64,000 bases of DNA. Origin: Phoronis australis. Its lineage: Eukaryota; Phoronida; Phoronidae. The notes under the pieces are model-generated. The model ran no database searches and was not told where the DNA came from. It saw only the letters and a list, made by a program, of their open reading frames with translations. The stretch is taken from assembly GCA_002633005.1 (NCBI GenBank), contig NMRA01000039.1:553225-617224 (forward strand), written 5' to 3'. Positions 47,571-59,073 of this stretch are shown in pieces (the stretch's first letter is position 1; every line of letters starts with the position of its first letter). A program made the translations under genes and the position numbers.

Positions 47571-48939
47571 ACATGCGTATTGTTTGATTTTTTTCAAATC
47601 TTTCTTCGTTTTATTTCTAGAAAATAAATTGGATGCTTTAAGACGTCAAATTTTTTTCACCAACCGTTCGAATAATATTCATCTAAAGTTCTGGAAACCA
47701 AAATTTACCTTGTTTTGACAAGCGACTTGATTGTCAGCATCATTATAACCTTCCTTTACAGTATTGCATGCTAAAACCGTGAATTCTCAAAGGCAAAAAT
47801 AGAACGAAAACGAAAGTTTGTTAGCTCCACAGACGTGAGTGTAACACTAACGTACCCAGCGCCCGTGTATCACGTCCACCGCGCAAGTTTCTGGTATAAA
47901 GTTGTGACATATCTGCGCTTCTTTGATATTCTGCGGGAAAGTGAAAAGATCCACAACGTGCCCAAGTACTGAGTTGTAGTAGCCATCATAAACCCAACGC
48001 ATGGCCATTCCTTGTCATACCATAAACGAGGGGAAAACGAGCAGCAATATCTAGCGACTTTTCACCCTGAGGGCAATGATGGATAACTAATGCAATAGGT
48101 TATCCCAAATCTCCTATTACGTATCACCCAATAAATGCTCGTAACTCGAGACCAGTTAACTAATATATGGCTAAATAAGGTGTTATAATTTAGCAGTTGA
48201 TCAACTAGTGGGTTGATTTTTTGGTATTTTTATATGAAATTGAGGACCGACAGTTTACCAAAACGCGGTAAAACAGTCGCTGTTTTACGACACTGAAAAT
48301 GTTATAAAATATTTGAATGTGACTTTTCAATTAAAAAAACAAATCGTTTGGTTTGATTTTGCTTTGAGTTTTTATGTTGTATTTAATAATAGCGCGCAAG
48401 ATTGAATTTCACTATAACGCTGTACTAATCAATAAGCAAGCACAAGTTGCTATAGAGAGAGGTGACGTGATTCAAGCGACAGTGCTATCTTAAATTTAAT
48501 AAAGAAGCGTTTTGCCCTACATTCATCACATCAACTGATCCTATTTCACAATCTGAGTATCATAGTATGAGTGCTTTCTAGTGTAAAATGCAGCAGTATG
48601 ATTGTGATAAAAAATTCGAGAAGCCAAAAAGCGAATTCTTTTGTGATAATTGTAGACCTAAAATGGCTCAAAAACGAAATCTCATTTCACAGAAACCATG
48701 ACGGCATGAAAATGAAATACAAAAGAAACAGAAATTAACTGCGTAACGTTCTGTGTAGAAGCCAAATGCCCAACGCTAAAACTTTAGGAACTTGAACCTC
48801 AACAACAAACGTAGAAAATCATTCATTTACAATCTGGAGACTTTTCAGTAACCCATGTAAATTTCACACTTTTGAAAGAAGTTACTTTGTTTAAACGGCT
48901 GTAACAGAAAAAATAATAATTTTGTAACATCCACATCTT
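47571..48939. other. No gene seen
   Basis: AT-rich, no frame above 60 codons with support, no repeat noticed. Confidence 0.45.
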
Positions 48940-49310
48940 CGCAGGTTTGTTGTAGGCAAAGACCAGGATAAAAACGTTAAAATTCAATCATAAAATAAAT
49001 ATTTGTCGAATCCATACTCCGTGATTTCAAACCGCCGCATTTGACGTATTTTAAATACGTTAAAATGCTATTTATGCTGACTATTAACTTGAACATCAGA
49101 AAACGGAGTGGTTACAAAACTAATAAAACATGAAAAGTGTGGACATCAAAGTGAGATAAATTAGAACCGTAAATTAATCATATTTAAACAACAAAACATC
49201 ACATGTGATTTTAGGAGCCCATGTGAGGCATCGAACCTCTAAAAGTAACATTTGCAATATATCTGAGTATAAATAGGTAATTCTGAAATAGGCCTATATA
49301 CCTTTGCAGC
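48940..49310. repeat. Duplicated flank of the TPR array
   Basis: Partner of 16240-17045 (see shared blocks there). It lies immediately 3' of the TPR array on that array's strand, so it may be its 3' end. Confidence 0.6.
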
Positions 49311-50652
49311 AGATCTCATTATGCACAATACACAAAATTCGACACTCCGTGAAGAATTTTACACACTCCATAGACATGTACATGTGTACAATTACACTTA
49401 ACCTTTCGAACATTTTCCTTGAATCCTCCCTGTATTTATCACTCATTCTATTATTACCTCTCAGTTTGTACACATCACTCAGTTCATTTAACATGACTGC
49501 ATGGTCCCAACTGTCGTTGTTACATCCAAGTCGTTCTTTCATTACAAAGACCTTCAAGTAACTGCGCATTGCCATGTCTAAATTTCCTTTTGCGAGATAG
49601 AGGGGCCCAATTTCCCAAAAGAGAATGGCAATATAGGGATAATGACGGTCGTTATGCAATCCCTTATTCATATTTAGCGAGTTTTGGAAGCATTGCAATG
49701 CAAAGACGAGCTTGCACATTTTCCTATTCACAATCCTAATAGAGTGCAAACTTTCAGCAACGTCAGGAAGATCCACATCGCCATATTGCCCTTTTCATCA
49801 GATATTGCAAGGCTAACTCGAGCTTATTCATCTCGCAATACACAAGCCCAAAGTTTTGTAAGATCAGTGCAATGTTAGAGGGGTCACCATTGTCATATAT
49901 CCTTTTCGTCATACTCAATGAGTCTTGAGAGTATTGCAGGGCTAACTCGTGCTGATTCGTGGCGCGATACACGCTTCCAAAATCGCCTAAATTTGTAGCA
50001 ATGTCAGGATGATCAACATCACCATATATTCGTTTCATCATGCTTCGTAAATCTTGGTAATATTGCAAGACTAACTCGTAGTTTTCCATACCACCATACA
50101 CACTTCCAAAGAGCCCTAACCTCAGTGCAATGTCGGAGTGGTCACCATTATCGTGTATCCTCTTCACCATATTCAATGAGTCTTGAGCGTATTGTAAGAC
50201 TGACTCATGCTTAGTTATGTTGCTATAGACGCCTGCAATACAGCCTAAACCTAAAGCAGGGTGAGGATGATCAACATCACCATATATCCTGTCCAACATA
50301 TTTTGAGTCTTGAAAACATTGCAAAGTAATCCCTGGCTTTTTCATCTCGCGATACACACTCCCAATGAGCCTTAAACCCAGTGCAATGTCAGTGTGGTCA
50401 CCATTGTCATATATCCTATTCATCATACTCAATGAGTCTTGAAAATATTCCAAGGCTAACTCGTGCTTTTTCATGTTGCGATACACGATCTCTATATTGC
50501 CTAAAATCGTAGCAATGCCAGGACGATCAACATCACCATATACCCTTTTCATCATACTTTGAGAGTCTTGAAAATATCGCAAGCCTAACTCGAGCTTATT
50601 CATCTTGGAATACACAGTCCCAATCATTTTTACGATCAGTACAATGCCAAAG
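49294..50652 (-). pseudogene. TPR array (kinesin-light-chain/NPHP3-like), frameshifted
   Basis: Three overlapping minus-strand frames (50627-50277, 50299-49763, 49776-49294) read consecutively through one array of 43-residue tetratricopeptide repeats. Each has the pattern ELALQYFQDSLSMMKRIY then H.DIA..L..GSVY. Two repeat types alternate (YGDVDHPDIA and YDNGDHSDIA), making an 86-residue dimer of 258 bp; about seven or eight repeats remain. Frames break near 50290 and 49770, so it is either a pseudogene or affected by sequence errors. The 5' end is cut at about 50652 by an inserted repeat (GTGGCGGATCTACGGGGGGG). The last repeats before the stop are more diverged (MAMRSYLKVFVMKERLG). TPRs of this kind act as protein-binding scaffolds; no partner can be named. 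Confidence 0.75.
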
Positions 50653-50825
50653 TGGCAGTGGCGGATCTACGGGGGGGTTCAGGGGGTTTAAACCCCCCTC
50701 GGGCCAGGACCCAAAAATTAAAAAAAACAAATGCGTCTCCAGCAAAACTATAACGGCACCGCCAGCGTGTGTACACCCCAAGTAAACCAACTTGGAAAAA
50801 ATTGAGGGGGGGTTCACTCTGAAAA
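50645..50825 (+). repeat. Interspersed repeat interrupting the TPR array
   Basis: Begins GTGGCGGATCTACGGG, then a G-run and C-run able to pair, then CGTCTCCAGCAAAAC. The latter block recurs at 51190-51222 (CGTCTCCAGCAAAAC, ACGGTACC). A related GTGGCGGATCTAGG end is found on the minus strand near 46623. Short, non-coding, MITE-like. Confidence 0.55.
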
Positions 50826-51496
50826 TATAGTTTTTGCATTGTGAATTGCTGAGTCTTTGTGGCTCATCGGCAAAACGCGCGGTGATTTATTGTGCGTGCG
50901 CTTCCGTCGACACTTCTGAAGTAGCCAAGCATTTTAGATGGATTCACCGCTCAAAGAGCAGTTCTATAGCTGATTTCTTTAGGTAACTAGCTTCTTTACT
51001 CTAAGATATATTTTGATTTGATTAAGGGAAATACTGCGGTGGAACAACCCTGATATTCAGGCGAATTGACGTGCAACGTTTTTACCTCATCTGTCTATTT
51101 ATTTAGTTATTTATTTATTTACTATTGTGATATTTAAAATGAGGGTGGCCTCTTCAGCGATAGCACTGCTTTCCAAGAGGGCCCTCAAAAGCGTCTCCAG
51201 CAAAACAAAAACGGTACCTCATCTGTCATGCCGTGTCATTCTATTACACTCCACACGTTTGTAACTGATGTATAGTGAAGTTGTCTTGCGCAATAACATA
51301 CAGTGTACATGTAATATTGTGTACATGTACATGTAATATTTTTGAAAAAAAAATCTTTTTCCGAAGAATTGCTATTGTGGCGGGCGCCGTGGTTTGGTCG
51401 CGAGTCCGTTTGAAGACACACTCTATAACAAGTTATGTCTATACAAGGAATGACAAGGGTGCACTCACATTGAGAAAGTGACCGCATTCGCGAAAA

Positions 51497-52387
51497 GTGT
51501 ACAGTACCAGAAATTGCGGGCAGGCTGTTCTTTCACAACAAAGTCTTGCGGGACTCGTGCGATGTTCAATAGGCCTCCTAAGGAGCCCTAGTTCCGACCA
51601 CAACACCTACCGTCTGTTTCTTAGTCAACGTAATAATCCTAATGTACCTACTTCTTTTATTCGCTCTCTTCTTGAACATGTACTTACCATGAATCATTTT
51701 ACCTTTAATAATAATCACTATCTCCAAATATTAGGCACAGCTATGGGAACTAGGGTTGCTCCTACTTTTGCCAACCTTTTTGTGGGAAATCTTGAAAACA
51801 GCTTCATCAAATTCTGTTCTGAAAAACCCCTTCTCTGGCTAAGATACATTGATGACATTTTTATGATATGGACCAATGGTCCACAAAAATTAGATGTATT
51901 TTTAGAAGATATTAACAAATTTCACTCTACAATAAAGTTCACTCATGACATTTCTCAAAATAAAGTCTCATTTTTAGATGTAACTGTCACTCTTAATAAT
52001 GATAAACTAGAAACTGACTTATTCTGTAAAGAAACTGACAAACACCAGTATCTGTCATATCACTCGTGTCATCCCTTTCATTGCAAGAAAAGCCTTCCAT
52101 ATAGCCTTGCCCTAAGAATTCGACGCATTTGTTCAGAAGAAACTTCCTTTAATAACCGTTTAAAAGAACTCAAGTACTATCTAATTCAACGTCATTTCCC
52201 CTTACATCTCATACACAAACAGTTTGACAAAGTCCGCTCAATTACTCGAAATGAATCTTTAAGAACTAAAACTAAAGGCAATACTACTAATAGAATACCA
52301 TTCATAACTATGTTCAATCCATGTTTAAACGGAATTAGCCACGTCTTCAAAAACATCTTTCTACGCTGCATATTTCCCCTCAAATGA
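51497..52387 (+). pseudogene. Penelope-like reverse transcriptase domain
   Basis: The frame carries LLEHVLTMNHFTFNNNHY, LGTAMGTRVAPTFANLFVG and the catalytic LRYIDDIF, followed by FLDVTV and the thumb region. The first roughly 33 codons do not look like RT and probably predate the truncation junction. The frame closes at TGA 52385-52387 with an ATGA overlap to the next frame; this is a decay product rather than a functional coupling. Confidence 0.85.
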
Positions 52388-53085
52388 AAAACCTATTTCC
52401 TCATCCACCTATAATTTCTTGGAGAAAATGTAAAAATCTAAAAAATTATTTAGTTAAAGCTAATATCGACAATATACACCAAACTGACAAACCTATTGGC
52501 AACACACAATGTAACAAAACTAGGTGTAAAATGTGTAACTTCATCAACGATAGCACTTTTTTCCAGTCTTCCCAAACCAATGAAAACTTTGAAATAAAAC
52601 ATTATTCTGATTGCACCACCAACAATATTATTTACCTTATAACTTGTAAAAAATGTTCTATCCAATAAGTAGGACAAACTCAACATAATCTACAAACTCG
52701 GTTTCGTAATCATAGATTTAACATAATACATAAAAACATTTCTGATACTATAGGTAATCATTTCAATTCCAAAAACCATAATATTGAAGATCTTTCTGTA
52801 CAAATAATTGAAAAACTCCAACACCCCAGTACCCCTCACAGACTCAAAAGAGAACAATATTGGATAGACAAACTTAATACAATAGAACCTCATGGATTGA
52901 ACATAAAAACTTCTTAAAATATGTCGTTGAATTTTTTACGCAAAAATGTATCATATTCATTACACCATATCAATTGTCATTTTGTGTTTGATTTTACTTT
53001 ATTTCTGGTTTTGTTGATAAAGGAAGTTATTACATCCGAAAATTTCAAATTTCAGTTGATCCATTCTTGTTGTTTTATTTACCGA
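51600..53085 (+). mobile_element. 5'-truncated Penelope-like retrotransposon
   Basis: Similarity starts inside the reverse transcriptase (about 51600) and runs through the RT domain, a linker and a GIY-YIG endonuclease. It then enters a tail of about 170 bp that contains GTTATTACATCCGAAAATTT, resembling the 3' end of such elements. It is inactive: the RT frame ends at 52387, the linker is in another frame, and an in-frame TAA splits the endonuclease. Penelope-like elements insert by target-primed synthesis and are often 5'-truncated, as here. Confidence 0.85.
52384..52917 (+). pseudogene. Penelope-like linker and GIY-YIG endonuclease (split)
   Basis: The frame starts MKNLFPHPPIISWRKCKNL, then a Cys cluster (CNKTRCKMCNF), then IIYLITCKKCSIQ. 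A TAA at 52666-52668 interrupts the GIY-YIG core exactly where Tyr is expected. Reading resumes VGQTQHNLQTRFRNHR and ends at TAA 52915-52917. The endonuclease would nick target DNA. Confidence 0.8.
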
Positions 53086-53094
53086 TTTATATTC

Positions 53095-54650
53095 TAAGAA
53101 TGAAAAGTATGTCGTCGTTTTGAAAACAATACGCTAGTGTCACGCGCACGCGCCGTTTCCTAAATTTTCGCGATAACTTCGGAGAAGCAAAATTTGTTCT
53201 GAAATTCGGTTTTTCGGAATCGAAATTCTAAAAAATTATAATGACGTAAAACCAGTTCCAATAATTTGTTGTGACGTGTACGCAAGCTCGTGAAAGAATA
53301 GCAGTTGATTGAATAATCGGCGAAAAAAGAAACTGGCCAATAGGTGACGCAATATTTCATGGCGCCGAAAGCCGTCGCTAAAGATCGCTCCACAACTTTA
53401 GCAGCAGAATAACGGTAGAACACCATTTTTTCCAACACTGTTAAATAATTTTGTTTACTCAAGGAAGACTTTAGTTTTTAATGACACTAATTTTGTGTCA
53501 GATTTTATCCTACCAAAAAACGAATTTCAGAAGAAAATTTGCTGCTGCCAAGCTATCATCATCACCCGAGAGATGTCGCAAAAATTTAGGAAATGGAGCG
53601 TGCGCGTGACACGAGCGTACTGTTTTCAAAACGACGAAATACTGTTCATTGTTAGAAAAGGCGGAGAGTTACACAAGAAAATGACGTTTATTGCATTGTT
53701 TTTCACTTAAACGGCTGTAACGGGAAAGGTGAGTGTCGGTTGACTCCCAGATTTTGCATGCACACCGTCCGGTTTTTAGCTTTACATGTTGATACAAGTT
53801 TCACGGCGCGGTGACGAGCAGAACTACCCAGGCTGTGTGCAATTTCGGGGTCTACGGAAGAAATACACACAGTGGGACCTAGTTGTATTTTGACGACAGT
53901 CTTCATACAGCTAGCTGGCTGGCGAGGTAACTGAGTGCATTTCTTCCGTAGACCCCGAAATTGCACACAGCCAGGGTAGTTCTGCTCGTCACTGCGCCAT
54001 GAAACTTGTGTCAACACGTAAAGCTAAAGACCGGACGGGGTGCATGCAAAATCTGGGAAACAACCGACACTCACCTTGCCCGTTACAGCCGTTTAAGTGA
54101 AAAACAATGCAATAAACGTCATTTTCTTGCGTAACTCTCCGCCTTTTCTAACAATAAAAAGTATGTCGTCGTTTTGACAACAGTACGCTCGTGTCGCAGG
54201 CACGCGCCATTTCCTAAATTTTTGTGACATCTCTCGGGAGATGATGGATAGCTTGGCAGCTGCTAAATGTCTTCTGAAATTCGGTTTTTCGGTATCAAAA
54301 TTCTAAAAACTTATAATGAAGTGAAAGCAGTTCCAATAATTTCTTGTGACGTGTACGCAAGCTCGTGAAAGAACAACAGTTGATTTGAAGATTCGGCGAA
54401 AAAAGAAAGTGACCAATAGGTGACGCAATATTTCATGGCGCCGAAAGCCGTCGCTAGAGATCGCTCCACAACTTTAGCAGCAGAATAACGGAAGAACGCC
54501 ATTTTTTTCCAACACCGTTAAATAATTTTACTTACTCAAGGAATACTGCAGTTTTAATGACATTTATTTTTTGTCACATTTTATATGACCACTTTTTTAC
54601 CCACATTGGTGCACAGCTGTAAATTTATATACAGCTTTGTACCAAGGCTA
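53095..54650. repeat. Foldback repeat cluster, inverted arms
   Basis: Order: right part minus (53095-53215), left part minus (53215-53500), right part plus (53505-53930), right part minus (53935-54290), left part minus (54290-54650). The plus and minus right parts form a hairpin with arms of about 350 bp and a centre near 53910. Same family as 5282-7135. No transposase is visible, so it is probably non-autonomous. Confidence 0.85.
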
Positions 54651-55400
54651 GGCCTCTTGGTGCCCCCTGGTGGCTAAGTCAGTGCGTAGTAACTATTTGT
54701 TATGAGAGTTTTGCTCCGTTTCGACACTAGCGTACGACCACGAATCAAATGAATTGTCACGAATCAAAAATAATTCAAATTCATGCAAATTCATGGAATT
54801 TTGGCAGTTTCGAATGATCGAGTTGCTTAGTCATACGTTCTGTAGACTCGAGAGCATCGCGAAATTGCAAAACTGAAAAATGTAAAAATGGTAAGTATTT
54901 AATCTAATCTTGAGCTGAGAAATACATATGTGCTGGTTCTGGGCAGCTAATGGTTAATGGAGATACAGTGAAGTGACTGTAATCAGATAAATTGTACAAA
55001 TGGTGGAAATGCCCATGCGCAGATGCTTGTCTTCTCATTTTCGAGCGTAGGAATACATGATGGTTGCCTCAAAGGTCGTATTTTAGTAGCGGTTCCCCTC
55101 CAGTCGCTAGTTTCAGCTTCCCACTGTCCTCCTCCCAGTGGTACTGTAGATTCTTGGGGCGATGCTCCCTGTGTTGCCGGTTGTGAAGACGGATAGCAAA
55201 TTTCGGGGATAAGCATGATCGAAAAAACTATGGGCAACCCTATCAATGCCTATTGTAATTCTTCAAGTAGAACAACCCGCATGGGCTTCGACAAGAAGTG
55301 GGCCATTCGAATAACATTTCGTTGAAAATTGTGTAGATAAGATGTAAAAAGCCAGTTGCACGAGTTTTGTTGACTCTAATAAGCTAGTGACTCGCACGAA

Positions 55401-57969
55401 ATGGCAGGCCTTCGAAGAGGCAACTTTCCACGCAGCTCGCGTAAGTTTTTTTTCCAAGATCGGTAAAAAGACAATTGGTTGGCTTCGCTGGTTCCGCCAG
55501 CTGAAACGGTTAAGAAATTGGTTCTTGATGACGAATTCTGCTTTACAGACCAATCAGATTCAGTGACCAGTTGAGCCGGCGAAGTCAATCAAGTGCAGCC
55601 ATTGTCAAGCAGACTCTTACACAGTCTCAAGACACCAAGTATATTGCACATTTGTAAGCCTTTCATTCTCGTGCGTTTTACATATTAAATTCGTGCACGT
55701 GCGTTGTTACGAAAAACTAAAAAGCGATGTTTTCGATTTTACACACTGGCTCTACGTGGCACGTTCATCTTTTCCGGAAACCTAGGACTTAAGCAATGTG
55801 GAGACATCGCCTTCCCATAACCGTAAGTAACAAGTGTCCAGCTCAGGAGTATCAGCGAAACAACTTTCGAGAATGTGACCTCAGTGTTGTTTTGTTTTTG
55901 AGATTTCTTCGAGACAAGTGGAAGGTTGAGGAAAAGCAGATTATGCAGTTTTCAAAGGAATAGCTCAGTTCAAAATCAGTTAGCGAAGATGGTGGGAAAT
56001 ATATTTAGAAGACAGAATGGTGTTAAATTTATCTTGAAAAGATACAGCAACGCTGAAAATTATAACTCAAGATCAGATATCAACCAAAGAGAAAAGAAGA
56101 CATGAACTGAGTATTGGCTAATTTGTATATCAATTCTTGACCAGAATGAGTGGGCCACATTATAAAAACATCTGTAAAATTTAATTTTTAAATCTTCTAG
56201 CAAGATGGCCTCCTTGAGCAAGCAGAAGTTGATGTACTACCTTTAACCACAAGATGTCGTTCTGTTGTTAACAAGTATCTGAACAGAAAATATCCTTAAT
56301 TGTCTCGTTTCAAGCTTCAACTTACAACAAACATTAAGTCGATAAAAGATTAACTAGTCGTTGATCAACCAAGCACTTGCATAGCCCTACACTCATGCCC
56401 ATGTTTGTCTTTCAGAGAACACCTTCAAGACATAACAAGAAACTGCTATTGGTTGCCATGGTATCCATATTCATGTATTTCGTTTCCCTCATCAGCTTTG
56501 CAGCCACTGAAATATCAAGTACGTCGAGTACAGCTATGTCAGTTACTATTGTCTTACTATTTTTCGTATCTTTCTCGTTTGTGTAATAGTTGTTAGTTCT
56601 CATTTACTTATTCTCTGAATGATCGCTCAATTTTAATTAAAAGTCTTTCAATCGTTAAAGCTTCTGACCCAAAGAGCCTGGTTCCGTTTCATCAAAGGTT
56701 CCTTGCGGCCACTGGTACTTAAGACGGTTGTAAACCCGTTATTGCGAACGCGACGCTGCGTTTCTTCGTGAGAGCGAACCGTTGCAGCTGACGTCAAGTT
56801 GGCGTTTTTCATATTCCGACTCTACCCCTTCAAACTTGAAAAATCACGTTAGTAAACTTTGTGCAATCGTGTTAGCGAACTTTGGACTAACAACCTTTGA
56901 TAAAACAGGCCCCTGTTTTTTCAATGAATCATTAGGCCTACTGTTTTCGGTAAGCATTTCACACATATGCCACGGACTTAGTGAGATGTCCAAACTTAAA
57001 CGTATTTTAGACCTAATAACGACACGTTGTTGTTACCCCTATGTAACCCTACTGGCAGGTCCAAGTAACCTCACGGAGATGGAGGCGTTTCCGGTCGGCT
57101 CGGTCAGCCCTTCCACTGTGATAGCGCCTATCTGCTTCGGCTGGCAAGGAGTTATCGTTGTTTACATCTCGTCCACACTGTTCCGCAAGAACCGACAGCA
57201 CAGGCGCATCTACAACTCGCCCCGCCTCAACAATGTGGCGTTCTATTTCCAGTACGGTAGCACGTTTGTGCTCGCGTTCTGTTGGTGGCGGCAGCAGAGG
57301 TACGTCGGCGAGGAGAACTGGACACTGGTGATCGCCATCGCTTGGGTCGTGAGTGCTCTGTCGGCACTGTTCATCGCGCTGGCGCGACTGCGCATCAAAA
57401 AGACGCGAGTTCGCAGTGAGCTGCGACCATTCGAACGGACCTACATGCTGGTAGTTGTGATGAACGGTCTCGCCCTGTATGCCGCCTGGGCGAACATCAA
57501 GTTCTTAGACACGTTCTCGATAGTTTTGCAGGAGCTCAATTACGGACCGTTCAAGGAGAAGAACGCGAGTCTCTACGTCCATATCTTTATGCTTAGTTTG
57601 GAAATGCCCATCATAGCCTTTCTAGAACTGTTTCTTTACGGTGACCAGACGGTGTACGTAGTGTCTCACCGCGTGCTACATACTGTTCGCCTCATTCAAA
57701 TATTAGTGAGTATAAGCGTCCGGCCTGGTGAGAGGTCGATAGGGTTGCTTTCTTTCGCAGGAATGCTCGAGTTCATCCACGAGCAGGCGAATTGCTATAA
57801 GGTCTTTATGATAGTGAGGAAGGTGCAAAAAGCGTCTGCGAGTCGAAAGAAAAATATGGAAGAAGCAAAAAGGGACATTGATCAAATCTTAAGACAGTCG
57901 ATGAGGATACCAAACAGACCTAAAGTGATTCGAAGCGTTTCGCTTGTTTCGTCTACAAGTTCAACATGA
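55401..57969 (+). CDS. Orphan multi-pass membrane protein B (two exons)
   Basis: Paralogue of gene A. Exon 1, 55401-55440, starts ATGG and encodes MAGLRRGNFPRSS plus one base. It ends at a consensus GTAAGT donor. Exon 2, 57059-57969, follows an acceptor (CCTACTGGCAG) and is in frame, giving 316 residues; the join makes Arg14 followed by PSNLTEMEAF, with an NLT glycosylation site. If exon 1 is wrong, the ATG at 57079 gives 296 residues. Hydrophobic spans (from 57079): about 16-35, 56-70, 81-106, 120-143, 165-188, 193-214, 220-247. Shared motifs: FYFQYGSTF....WWR, MNGLALYA, LYVHIF...MPIIAFLE, HRVLHTVRLIQ. The C-tail is rich in Lys, Arg and Ser. Function unknown; identity to A looks like roughly one third by eye. 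Confidence 0.8.
57059..57969 (+). CDS. Membrane protein B, main exon
   Basis: Exon 2 of gene B, entered in phase 1 and closed by TGA 57967-57969. It carries all the membrane spans. The phase-1 acceptor sits 20 nt before the internal ATG, almost the same layout as in gene A (23 nt), which supports a conserved intron. Confidence 0.85.
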
Positions 57970-58626
57970 AGGTGAAAAATAAGGTTTTTTAAAAACAAAA
58001 AAACTAGACTTAAGGGCAAGGACTACTCTGTCCACTTGTCCAACAGTTGCTGTGGGACCGTAAGGAATGGATATGCTGCACGTAGTTAGTTGAAAGGAAA
58101 TGAATAAGAACAAAATCATGACTACTGAAATATTGATTATTCTTATTAATGACGCTAAAGTAGTAACTATGATATAAAACAGAATTTGAGCAAACATGTT
58201 TTGTTGATGGTTTGCGTGTCTAGCAAAACAGACAAGGTTGAATGTTGCAAACGGCTTTGATGACATGACGCAGTCCTCTCTGATATTGTCTCCTTGGAAA
58301 CTTGATTTTCAACACCATCGCAGAATTCGAACTTGAATTCGTTAAGTTTTGGTGTGCCAAATGAAAAGTTTACAATTCATGCGGACCCTGCGGGCACACA
58401 AAACTGTTGAAGCTCGATATTTTTTTGCGATTCTCTCGAGTTCTTATAGTCAGAAAAGACAAGCCATTCCCTTGGCTGCATCATTTGAAAATGTAAAATA
58501 GACTTGAGTGTTATCATCGGCTGTAACAGACATAATACAGCTTACTGTAATGCTTATGCCTGTCAACCTTGTTGCTTGATTTTCTCAATCAAATTTGAAA
58601 TTCTGCTATCGTCATTTAAATAATGT

Positions 58627-58666
58627 TCAAGCTTGGCCAATATTAATCAAGCTTGGCCAATGTTAT
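58627..58666. repeat. 20-nt tandem duplication
   Basis: TCAAGCTTGGCCAAT occurs twice, 20 nt apart. Confidence 0.9.
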
Positions 58667-58998
58667 TTTGTTTTCCCATATTTAACCATTGCTTTCAAGC
58701 GAACTATACATTCCCGTGAAACCGTGTTGTCCAAGTTTAAAGCTATTGTCGCACGATGTTGAGTTTGCATCCCGTTTACGTAAAATATAATCATAAAAGA
58801 GATACCAGAATGAGACATAAAAATGCCTTTCCTAGACCTGTCCATGAAGAAAGTTGAATCTACCACGTAAGTAATTGAAATGAAATGTTGACATTAGTTT
58901 GTGAACTCTTCAGTTAAATGTTTAATTGATATGATAAAATGACGAATATAATTTTATTTTTTTAAACACGTTATACCACTTTTGCCATGTAACACGGG

Positions 58999-59073
58999 TT
59001 AGGTGGTTCGAGATTGTTCAGCGTTAGGTGGTTCGAGATTGTTCGGCGTTAGGTGGTTCGAGATTATTCAGCG
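58999..59073. repeat. 25-nt minisatellite, three copies
   Basis: Three units of 25 nt (TTAGGTGGTTCGAGATTGTT plus CAGCG), differing at one position each. Confidence 0.95.

Noticed and set aside
49215-49245. tRNA T-arm-like GAGGTTCGATGCCTC on the minus strand
   Set aside because: No A box or acceptor stem upstream; the duplicated copy at 16.7 kb lacks it.
54880-54900. ATG directly followed by a consensus GTAAGT donor (54889)
   Set aside because: Joining it to the later acceptors gives only short frames or the wrong frame for gene B; could be a 5' UTR exon but not shown.
56377-56586. Hydrophobic 63-70 residue ORF in gene B intron
   Set aside because: Two possible membrane segments and an acceptor-like site, but no donor and no compatible joining exon.
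56782-57058. N-terminal extension of gene B starting at TTG 56782
   Set aside because: No ATG context, ends in a good acceptor, and the extension has no counterpart in gene A; treated as intron.
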